Both the position numbers and the translations under genes were made by a program. Below, in pieces: positions 1 through 5,736 of a stretch of DNA of 9,577 bases. The notes below the pieces were generated by a model. It was not told the origin of the DNA and searched no databases. It saw only the letters and a list, made by a program, of their open reading frames with translations. The DNA comes from Micrococcales bacterium UBA3913 (GTDB taxonomy: Bacteria; Actinomycetota; Actinomycetes; Actinomycetales; Microbacteriaceae), in contig DGEZ01000096.1 in assembly GCA_002391425.1 (NCBI GenBank), positions 1 through 9,577 of the forward strand, given 5' to 3'. Each line of letters starts with the position of its first letter. Position 1 is the stretch's first letter.

Positions 1-19
1 AGATGTGTATAAGAGACAG
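1..19 (+). other. Tn5/Nextera mosaic-end adapter remnant (artefact)
   Basis: Bases 1-19 read AGATGTGTATAAGAGACAG, which is exactly the 19-bp hyperactive Tn5 mosaic end carried by Nextera library adapters. It sits at the very first base of the window, as an untrimmed adapter at a contig end would. Genomic sequence most likely starts at base 20. It should not be read as a natural transposon end: no transposase or second end is present. Confidence 0.96.
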
Positions 20-89
20 ACACACACCATCGCAGGTCTGAGACACTGCCGAGATCGTTGGGGAAGACGCATCTAGGTAGGAGGTTGAA
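20..89 (+). promoter_or_regulatory. Leader and ribosome-binding site of the DUF3145 gene
   Basis: This is the only upstream DNA left for the DUF3145 gene before the contig end. It contains a strong Shine-Dalgarno sequence, AGGAGG at 79-84, five bases before the ATG at 90, which fixes that start. I see no convincing -35/-10 pair in the 70 bases available, so the promoter may lie further upstream, outside the window. Confidence 0.6.
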
Positions 90-593
90 ATGGCGGCTGC
101 GTTTACAAGTGGTGTGCTTTTTGTCCATTCTGCGCCTCGTGCACTCTGCCCTCACGTGGAGTGGGCGGTCGGGAGCGTGCTCGGCAAGCCGGTGTCCTTG
201 CAGTGGATTCCCCAGCCTGTCCTCGACGGGATGCTGCGCACAGAACTCGCGTGGAGCGGTCCCATCGGCACGGGGGCACGACTGGCCTCGGCGTTGCGCG
301 GGTGGGAGCACCTGCGCTACGAGGTCACGGAGGATCAGACCGCCCTCACAGACGGGGGCAGATGGATGCACACGCCTGACCTCGGGATCTTCTATGCGCA
401 GACGGACGCCGCCGGAAACGTGGTCGTGTCCGAGCAACGCGTACGCGCGGCGGTCGAGAACGCCGGACTGAACCCGTTACAGCTACACCGGGAGCTACGC
501 CTGCTCCTCGGGCAAGCATGGGATGACGAACTTGAGGCGTTCCGCACCGCGGGGGAGAACTCCCCAGTCATCTGGCTGCATCGTGTGGGCTGA
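90..593 (+). CDS. DUF3145 family protein, function unknown
   Basis: This gene encodes a 167-residue protein recognised from memory as the actinobacterial DUF3145 family (start MAAAFTSGVLFVHSAPRALC, end VIWLHRVG). The family has no established function. There is no signal peptide, membrane segment or obvious catalytic motif. The protein looks soluble and cytoplasmic and is notably rich in tryptophan (for example VEWAVG, LQWIPQP, LAWSGP, GRWMHTP). The start is set by AGGAGG five bases upstream, and the stop is TGA. It is complete at about the usual family length. It converges on fabF with 129 nt between the stop codons, so it is not co-transcribed with the fab genes. I recall DUF3145 genes lying next to fabF in related actinobacteria, which would suggest a link to lipid synthesis, but that is inference. 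The family call is fairly sure; any role is open. Confidence 0.85.
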   Translation: MAAAFTSGVLFVHSAPRALCPHVEWAVGSVLGKPVSLQWIPQPVLDGMLRTELAWSGPIGTGARLASALRGWEHLRYEVTEDQTALTDGGRWMHTPDLGIFYAQTDAAGNVVVSEQRVRAAVENAGLNPLQLHRELRLLLGQAWDDELEAFRTAGENSPVIWLHRVG

Positions 594-611
594 GCCTGCG
601 GTACGAGATCC

Positions 612-668
612 GGCTCCGATCGGGATCACTATCGGGTTATCGGGCGCCGATCGGGATCACTATCCGGT
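612..668. repeat. Pair of 26-nt direct repeats between convergent genes
   Basis: Bases 612-637 and 643-668 match at 24 of 26 positions. The shared 18-nt core CCGATCGGGATCACTATC lies at 616-633 and 647-664, giving a 31-nt period, close to three helical turns. Each copy includes the 8-bp palindrome CCGATCGG. Between them ATCGG-GCG-CCGAT (639-651) can form a hairpin. The pair sits in the gap between the DUF3145 and fabF stop codons. It could be paired protein-binding sites, part of a bidirectional terminator, or a small local duplication. Confidence 0.7.
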
Positions 669-684
669 GTGGCTTGCGGCTCCG

Positions 685-708
685 TCCCGCGGGAGGGCAC
701 CTCGGTGC
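685..708. terminator. Possible terminator hairpins between fabF and the DUF3145 gene
   Basis: Two GC-rich palindromes lie just past the fabF stop: TCCCGCGGGA (685-694) and GCACC-TC-GGTGC (697-708). Convergent genes need termination here, but neither palindrome is followed by a T-run on either strand. If these act as terminators they are of the U-tract-poor kind often proposed in high-GC bacteria. The call rests mainly on position. Confidence 0.3.
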
Positions 709-722
709 GGTGTGCGCGGCGC

Positions 723-1964
723 TTAGCTCTCGTAGGAGCGAATCGCCGCGACCGCGTTGTGGCCGCCGAACCCGAAGGAGTTACACAAGGCCAGCTGTGG
801 GCCGTCCCCCAAAGGCAACGCCGTTGACGAGATGTTCACCGGCGTTTCCGGGTCCTGCTCGGTCAGGTTGATCGTGGGCGGGGCGATCCTGTTCGTGATG
901 GCGAGAACAGTGAAGATGGTTTCGAGCGCGCCCGTACCGCCCAGCAGGTGCCCCGTTGACGCCTTCGTGGCGGACAACGGGATCTCCCGGGCGCGGTCCC
1001 CGAAAACGGCGAGAATCGCCTGGTATTCAGCGACGTCACCCACCGGGGTGGATGTCGCGTGAGCGTTGATGTGGGTGACCTCGTCGGCAGAGGCGCCCGC
1101 CTGCTCGAGGGCTTCGCGCATGGCGCGAGCAGCGCCGGTTCCCTCGGGGTCTGGTGCCGTGATGTGGTACGAATCGGCGGTGACCGCGGTCCCCGCCAGC
1201 TCGGCGTAGATGCGCGCTCCTCGGGCGAGGGCGTGCTCCTCGGTCTCCAGGATGATCGTGGCCGCGCCCTCCCCCATCACGAAACCGTCGCGGTCGGCGC
1301 TGTACGGACGCGACGCCGTCTCCGGGGAATCGTTGCGGCGGGACAGCGCCTGCATGGAGCTGAACGCCGCAATGGTGATGGGGTGGATGGCCGATTCCGT
1401 TCCCCCGGCAATCACGATGTCCGCGGCACCGCTCTGCAGGTGATCGTACGCGCTGACGATGGACTCGACGCTGGATGCACACGCTGACGCAACCGTACGC
1501 GCGAACGCTCGGGCGTGCAGGCGCATCGAAATCGCCGCTGATGCCGCGTTCGGCATGAGCATGGGCACTGTCATGGGAAGCACCCGCCGGGGACCCTTCT
1601 CCCGGAGCGTGTCCCACGCGTTCAGTAGCGTCCAGACACCGCCAATCCCCGTTGCATAGTCGACGCCCAGCCGATCCGGATCGACATCGGGAGCCCCCGC
1701 ATCCTGCCACGCCTCGCGAGCGGAGACGACAGCCAGCTGCGACACGGGATCGAGCCGCCGAGCCTCGGGGCGGTCCAGAACCGTCTCAGGACGTACCAGA
1801 GCCTCGGCCGCAAACTTTACCGGGAGCTCGTACGTCTCCACCCAGGGGTGGGTGAGGGCGTGAGTCCCCGACACCCCGGCCAGGAGGGCATCCCACGTTG
1901 TGGGGACGTCTCCGCCGAGGGGCGTGGTGGCGCCGATACCAGTGATGACGATCTTCTTGGGCAT
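723..1964 (-). CDS. fabF: Beta-ketoacyl-ACP synthase II (KAS II)
   Basis: FabF condenses malonyl-ACP with acyl-ACP to extend fatty acids in the cytoplasmic type II system. The thiolase-fold Cys-His-His triad is complete. Numbered from the ATG at 1970 they are Cys164 in ASACASSVES, His304 in NAHATSTPVGD and His341 in KASTGHLLGGTG, with Lys336 and the C-terminal NSFGFGGHNA loop. GGHN in place of GGTN is also seen in mycobacterial KasA, so it looks like an actinobacterial trait. Two ATGs lie six bases apart. GAGG touches the first (1970) with no spacing but is six bases from the second (1964), so I use 1964 (413 residues, starting MPKKIVITGIG). The stop is TAA. It is the last gene of the fabD-fabH-acpP-fabF run, about 100 nt after acpP, with a hairpin between them that may lower its expression relative to acpP. 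Confidence 0.96.
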   Translation of the reverse strand: MPKKIVITGIGATTPLGGDVPTTWDALLAGVSGTHALTHPWVETYELPVKFAAEALVRPETVLDRPEARRLDPVSQLAVVSAREAWQDAGAPDVDPDRLGVDYATGIGGVWTLLNAWDTLREKGPRRVLPMTVPMLMPNAASAAISMRLHARAFARTVASACASSVESIVSAYDHLQSGAADIVIAGGTESAIHPITIAAFSSMQALSRRNDSPETASRPYSADRDGFVMGEGAATIILETEEHALARGARIYAELAGTAVTADSYHITAPDPEGTGAARAMREALEQAGASADEVTHINAHATSTPVGDVAEYQAILAVFGDRAREIPLSATKASTGHLLGGTGALETIFTVLAITNRIAPPTINLTEQDPETPVNISSTALPLGDGPQLALCNSFGFGGHNAVAAIRSYES

Positions 1965-1981
1965 ATCCATCCTCGTGTGCA

Positions 1982-2002
1982 GAAAACGCGGTCAGCTACC
2001 GC
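1982..2002 (-). terminator. Weak terminator or attenuator between acpP and fabF
   Basis: On the minus strand GCGGT-AGCTG-ACCGC forms a five-pair stem (1988-2002) followed by G-TTTT-CT. This resembles a weak intrinsic terminator in the acpP-fabF gap, just before the fabF ribosome-binding site. Part of the stem and loop (1991-1997) can instead pair over seven bases with 2056-2062, just past the acpP stop, so two exclusive folds are possible. Partial read-through here would yield more acpP than fabF message. Confidence 0.4.
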
Positions 2003-2062
2003 AGGACACAGTGGTTGCACATGGCCGGCGAAATCGCTCCCGCACGACCGGATCGAGCTGAC

Positions 2063-2311
2063 TTAGGCCTGAGCCTTCTCGATGAAGTCCACAGCGTCGC
2101 CAACGGTCTTCAGGTTCGCGACCTCGCCGTCGGGGATCTTCACGTCGAACTTCTCCTCGGCGTTGACCACAATCGTCATCATCGAGATCGAATCGATGTC
2201 GAGGTCATCCGTGAACGACTTCTCCGCCTGGACAGACTCGGGAGCAATCCCGGTCTCCTCGTTGATGAGCTCGGCCAGTCCTGAGAGGATCTCGTCCTTT
2301 GACAGTGCCAT
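2063..2311 (-). CDS. acpP: Acyl carrier protein
   Basis: This gene encodes the 82-residue acidic carrier protein that holds growing acyl chains as thioesters on 4'-phosphopantetheine. The attachment serine is Ser41 in DDLDIDSISMM, which fits the D-S-hydrophobic consensus. The helical layout is typical: helix I at roughly residues 4-17, the DSL-type helix II from 41, and a C-terminal KTVGDAVDFIEKAQA helix. Length matches the family. The ATG at 2311 is preceded by AAGGAG nine bases upstream, and the stop is TAA. It lies between fabH (56-nt gap) and fabF (about 100-nt gap), and each gap holds a perfect hairpin. Carrier protein is needed in large excess over the enzymes in well-studied bacteria, so these hairpins may help set its message level; that is inference. 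It also serves as acceptor for FabD and substrate for FabH and FabF. Confidence 0.97.
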   Translation of the reverse strand: MALSKDEILSGLAELINEETGIAPESVQAEKSFTDDLDIDSISMMTIVVNAEEKFDVKIPDGEVANLKTVGDAVDFIEKAQA

Positions 2312-2340
2312 GTGTTTCTTCTCCTTATTCGTGGTGTGGT

Positions 2341-2353
2341 CGGCGTATCGCCG
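2341..2353 (-). other. Hairpin between fabH and acpP
   Basis: CGGCG-TAT-CGCCG is a perfect five-pair inverted repeat with a three-base loop. It starts 15 nt after the fabH stop and ends 14 nt before the AAGGAG of acpP. There is no T-run, so it is not a classical terminator. It could act as a message-processing or stabilising element for acpP. Confidence 0.4.
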
Positions 2354-2367
2354 TGTGGTGGGTGCCC

Positions 2368-3372
2368 CTAGGGTAGGAGCACCACTTGGGCGCCATACAC
2401 AAGGCCAGCGCCAAATCCAATCTGTAATGCTAGCCCACCGCTGAGCTCCGGATGCTCCGCGAGCAGGGCGTGCGTCGCCAACGGGATGCTCGCCGCCGAC
2501 GTGTTCCCCGTGTGCGCGATATCGTGCGCAATGCGGACACTCTCGGGGAGCTTCAGCTGCTTGGCGAACTCGTCGATGATCCGGGCATTCGCCTGGTGGG
2601 GGATGAACGCGGCGAGGTCGGAACTGGACACCCCAGCCACGTCGAGGGCGCGCTGCGCGACCTTCGCCATATCCCAGACCGCCCAGCGGAACACGGATGG
2701 GCCCTCCTGGCGCAACGTGGGGACATCCCCGCCGTGCTTGCGGAAGTCGAGCTCGGAGTGCGTGAACCGAATCGTGTCGTGGCGGGAACCATCAGAGCCC
2801 CACACCGTCTCGGACACGCCGGGCACGTCACTGGGGCCGAGCACGGCCGCACCGGCACCGTCGCCGAGCAGGAACGAGATGGAACGGTCCGCGGGGTCAA
2901 CGAAGTCGGAGAGCTTCTCTGCCCCGACGACGAGGACATAGTGGGCAAGGCCACTGCGGATGGCGGCATCCGCCTGCGCAATGGCGTAGGTGTACCCTGC
3001 GCAGGCCGCCGAGATGTCGTACGCTGCGGCGGGGTTCGCGCCCACCTGGTCAGCGACCACGACAGCCATTGAAGGCGTGCGGCTGGGCGCGCTGATCGTG
3101 GAGACGACCACCATGTCGATCAGCTCCGGCGCGATGCCGGCCGAGGAGATCGCCTCCCGGGCCGCAGCAATGGCCAGGTCGGTTGCGGTCACATCCTCGG
3201 ACGCACGCTTGCGCGAGATGATGCCGGTGCGCTGCTGGATCCACTCGTCAGAAGAGTTGATCGGCTCGATGAGTTCAGCGTTGGGCACATCGCGATCACC
3301 GCGGGCTGCGCCCAGTGCGAGGATGCGGCTGTGGGCAGTTCCGTGGGCTTCTCGAATCAGGGGGGTAGACAT
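2368..3372 (-). CDS. fabH: Beta-ketoacyl-ACP synthase III (KAS III)
   Basis: FabH starts fatty acid chains by condensing an acyl-CoA primer with malonyl-ACP. In actinobacteria with branched-chain lipids, isobutyryl- and 2-methylbutyryl-CoA are common primers; that this enzyme uses them is inference. The 334-residue protein has the full Cys-His-Asn triad: Cys124 in DISAACAGYTYA, His259 in FIPHQANARIID and Asn290 in HTGNTSAASIPLA. The conserved N-terminal block INSSDEWIQQRTGI (38-51) and the C-terminal GFGAGLVYGA are also present. Length is near normal, with about 15 extra residues before the family's usual ILALGA strand. The ATG at 3372 follows the fabD stop by 9 nt, and its ribosome-binding site (GAAAGG) overlaps that TGA, so the two are probably translationally coupled. 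Its TAG is 56 nt before acpP. Confidence 0.96.
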   Translation of the reverse strand: MSTPLIREAHGTAHSRILALGAARGDRDVPNAELIEPINSSDEWIQQRTGIISRKRASEDVTATDLAIAAAREAISSAGIAPELIDMVVVSTISAPSRTPSMAVVVADQVGANPAAAYDISAACAGYTYAIAQADAAIRSGLAHYVLVVGAEKLSDFVDPADRSISFLLGDGAGAAVLGPSDVPGVSETVWGSDGSRHDTIRFTHSELDFRKHGGDVPTLRQEGPSVFRWAVWDMAKVAQRALDVAGVSSSDLAAFIPHQANARIIDEFAKQLKLPESVRIAHDIAHTGNTSAASIPLATHALLAEHPELSGGLALQIGFGAGLVYGAQVVLLP

Positions 3373-3381
3373 GTGAACCTT

Positions 3382-4302
3382 TCACTGAAGCAGCGCGCGC
3401 GCAGCTTCGATGTCTTCCGGAGTCTTGAGGGCGACGGTGGGCACACCGGGGAGTCCTTTGCGCGCGAGCCCGGTGAGCGTACCTGCGGGGGTGAGTTCGA
3501 TGAGAGCATCCACACCGTCGCGCAGGAAACTCTCCTGGCACATATCCCAGCGTACCGGGTGGGCCACCTGCGCGATGAGGTCGTCCAGGTATTCAGTACC
3601 ATCGGTAACCCGAGATCCGTCGCGGTTGGTGTAGATCGGGTACCGAGGGGTGGATGCGCTGAACGTGGCGCGCGCGTCTTCGAGGCGTGCGCGCGCCGCC
3701 AGCATATACGGGGAATGGAATGCTCCGGCGACTTTGAGCGGGATGACCTTCACTCCGGCCGACGGGTTCGCGATAAACGCGTCAAGCTCGGCGCGTCCTC
3801 CCGCGGCAACAATCTGCCCGGACCCGTTGAAGTTCGCTGGGGTGAGACCGGCCGCCTCGATGTCGGCGGCGACAGCGGCGAGGTCTCCGCGAGAAAGCAC
3901 CGCGATCATCCCGCTGTCTGCGTCACGTGCGGCCTGCGCCATGGCGGCGCCTCGAAGCGTCACGAAAGACAGGGCCACCTCGGGGGTGAACACCCCCGCG
4001 AGGGCAGCTGCGGTGACCTCGCCTACCGAGTGCCCGGCAAAACCGAGAGGCGCTTTTTCCGCAATATCCGAGTCAGACAGCAGCGCCGTGCCAGCGATCA
4101 GGCCAGCGGCGACGAGAAGAGGCTGGGCGACGGCAGTGTCCGTAATGGTTGCTGAATCCCAGACGGTTCCGGCTGCGACCAGGTCGATGCCGACGATATC
4201 CGAGTACCCCTCGAGGGTCTCGCGTACCCCGGGGAGCTCCAGCCAGGGGGCAAGGAATCCTGGGGCCTGGGCGCCCTGTCCCGGGCCGGCAATGATTTTC
4301 AC
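3382..4302 (-). CDS. fabD: Malonyl-CoA:ACP transacylase
   Basis: FabD moves malonyl from CoA to AcpP, supplying the extender for FabH and FabF. From the chosen start the protein has 306 residues, the usual family length. It shows GQGAQ (8-12), the nucleophile Ser92 in GHSVGE, Arg117 in TLRGAAM, and the catalytic His196 in AFHSPYM. Spacing up to Arg117 matches E. coli FabD. The open frame continues upstream to a GTG at 4419, giving 345 residues, but those 39 extra residues do not resemble FabD and have no ribosome-binding site. The GTG at 4302, starting V-K-I-I-A-G-P-G-Q-G, has AAGGAAG about nine bases upstream and matches where the family begins. It is the first gene of the fab run, 240 nt after fasR, so it probably has its own promoter. 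Confidence 0.95.
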   Translation of the reverse strand: MKIIAGPGQGAQAPGFLAPWLELPGVRETLEGYSDIVGIDLVAAGTVWDSATITDTAVAQPLLVAAGLIAGTALLSDSDIAEKAPLGFAGHSVGEVTAAALAGVFTPEVALSFVTLRGAAMAQAARDADSGMIAVLSRGDLAAVAADIEAAGLTPANFNGSGQIVAAGGRAELDAFIANPSAGVKVIPLKVAGAFHSPYMLAARARLEDARATFSASTPRYPIYTNRDGSRVTDGTEYLDDLIAQVAHPVRWDMCQESFLRDGVDALIELTPAGTLTGLARKGLPGVPTVALKTPEDIEAARALLQ

Positions 4303-4542
4303 AGTACTAGTCTTCCTTTCCCGGTTGGAGCCTCGGTTGTGCACGATGACGAAGTCGCGGGCTGAAACTTGGCGGCACCCTACTAGTGCACCGTCGCGTG
4401 TTGTCCCCCAACCGTTCACGTCGACGGGGTGGTGTGGACGCGACGTGCGGACATCCGGAGGGCGTCAGCAGGGGGACGTGACCCGGTCGTCGGTGCCCGA
4501 CAGGCGCGGGCTTCGCCGCTGGGGGCCCCTGAGTTCTGCCTG
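4303..4542 (-). promoter_or_regulatory. Gap upstream of fabD: likely promoter and FasR target
   Basis: These 240 nt between the fasR stop and the fabD start hold no separate gene. By analogy with Streptomyces, where FasR acts upstream of fabD, this is the expected place for a fab promoter and operator. Visible repeated words are TACTAGT at 4305-4311 and 4381-4387; GTGCAC at 4339-4344 and 4386-4391; CGGTTG at 4322-4327 and 4334-4339, with its inverse CAACCG at 4409-4414; and the palindrome CGTCGACG at 4419-4426. No clear -35/-10 pair stands out. The fabD ribosome-binding site lies at 4312-4318. Confidence 0.5.
4489..4501 (-). terminator. Possible terminator hairpin after fasR
   Basis: GTCGG-TGC-CCGAC is a perfect five-pair inverted repeat about 40 nt beyond the fasR stop. 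It has no T-run. The palindrome GGGGCCCC (4522-4529) is also nearby. Either could slow transcription between the aceE-fasR and fab units; the support is positional only. Confidence 0.25.
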
Positions 4543-5736
4543 CTACTGTCGGCGCGGCTGGGCGAATCCGATCGCACCGAGGATGAGCGCGCTCTGCAAG
4601 ATGAGCGCCTCCCGCGCACCGGTCGGATCCCAGCCGATGACCTCCGAGATGCGCTTCAGGCGGTAGCGGACGGTATTCGGGTGGACATACAGCTCGCGCG
4701 CGGTGGCCTCCAGGGAACGACCGGTGTCCAGGTACGCGGTGAGCGTGGCGAGCAGGTCAGGGGAGTGCTGTTTGAGCGGAAGGTAGATGTTGTTCACCAA
4801 GGTGCGCTTCGCTATCGCATCCCCCGCAAGAGCCCTCTCGGGGAGCAAATCGTCCGCGAGGCAGGGGCGGGGGGCGTTACGGAGTGCTTTGACCACGGCG
4901 AAACCTGCCAGGGCGGCCTTGGCGGATTGCTGAGCTTCGATCAGGCCGGGAACACTCGGCCCCAGCACGATCGGGCCCTCGCCGAAGTGCTTGGACATCT
5001 CTCGAGCGATCTCCAGGAACGAGTACTCCTGGTCCGGTCGCGCGCCGCCGGTTTCCGAATGCCAGTCCTTACGCCCGATCACCAGCACGATCCTGTTTCC
5101 CTGAATCCCGATAAGCAGGTCCGCACCCATGTGCCGCGCGATACGACGGAACGGGTCCACATCGATGACCCGGCCACCAGTGCCGATGATGACGGCAACT
5201 TCGCCGCCGCCGGACCAGCCCAGGGCAGACACCCGGCTGGGCAGCTCATCGTCGCACTCCCCAGACAGGATCGAGTCGACGACCAGGGCCTCCAGGCGCG
5301 CATCCCACAGGCCCCGGGCCTCGGCTGCGCGCGCGTACACATCGGCGGCGGCGAAAGCCACATCCCGTGAATAGTGCAGGAACGCCTCATGCAGTGCAGG
5401 ATCGTCAGCGATCAGGCGTTCCTCGACCACATGCACGACGCACTGGATCATTTGCAGGGTTTGCTGCAGCGAAACCGACCGCAGCAGTTCCCGTGGCGCC
5501 GTCCCGAAAATGTCCCGAGCGATCCAGGTCTCATTCGTGGGGTCGTCATACCAGTTGATAAACGAAGTGATACCGGTCTGCGCTACCAAGCCAATCGCGC
5601 TGCGCCGAGCGGGAGGCATGGCGCGATACCAGGGGAGAGACTCCTCCAGGCGTCGAAGAGTCGCGGACGAGAGGTCGCCGGAAATACCGCGCAACCAGTC
5701 CAGTGTCTTCGCTTTATCAGCCGGGGTATTAGGCAT
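4543..5736 (-). CDS. fasR: FasR-like PucR-family transcriptional regulator
   Basis: This is a 397-residue regulator whose C-terminal helix-turn-helix (about 328-365, with SLEATARELYVHPNTVRYRL) is typical of the PucR/CdaR group. The middle (about 145-290) fits the associated CdaR/GGDEF-like region, and the N-terminal 140 residues are helical with no clear motif. Its place between aceE and fabD matches Streptomyces FasR, an activator of the fab genes, so fab activation is likely here; the ligand cannot be read. The frame also opens at a GTG at 5742, but the ATG at 5736 has AGGTGG immediately upstream and is preferred. This ATG overlaps the aceE stop as ATGCCTAA (8 nt), so fasR is probably translated with aceE. 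There is no membrane segment or signal peptide. The family call is firm; the FasR name rests on gene order. Confidence 0.88.
   Translation of the reverse strand: MPNTPADKAKTLDWLRGISGDLSSATLRRLEESLPWYRAMPPARRSAIGLVAQTGITSFINWYDDPTNETWIARDIFGTAPRELLRSVSLQQTLQMIQCVVHVVEERLIADDPALHEAFLHYSRDVAFAAADVYARAAEARGLWDARLEALVVDSILSGECDDELPSRVSALGWSGGGEVAVIIGTGGRVIDVDPFRRIARHMGADLLIGIQGNRIVLVIGRKDWHSETGGARPDQEYSFLEIAREMSKHFGEGPIVLGPSVPGLIEAQQSAKAALAGFAVVKALRNAPRPCLADDLLPERALAGDAIAKRTLVNNIYLPLKQHSPDLLATLTAYLDTGRSLEATARELYVHPNTVRYRLKRISEVIGWDPTGAREALILQSALILGAIGFAQPRRQ

Noticed and set aside
1036..1710. Second minus-strand open frame of 224 codons inside fabF
   Set aside because: It is a shifted frame of fabF, with arginine/glycine/histidine-rich content typical of out-of-frame GC-rich DNA.
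3331..5370. Plus-strand open frames opposite fabD and fasR (up to 338 codons)
   Set aside because: They are antisense to conserved genes with intact catalytic or DNA-binding motifs and show no domain of their own.
5653..5670. GCGGACGAGA inside fasR resembling the core of the 28-nt repeat
   Set aside because: Only about ten to thirteen bases match and they are within conserved coding sequence, so chance is the better explanation.
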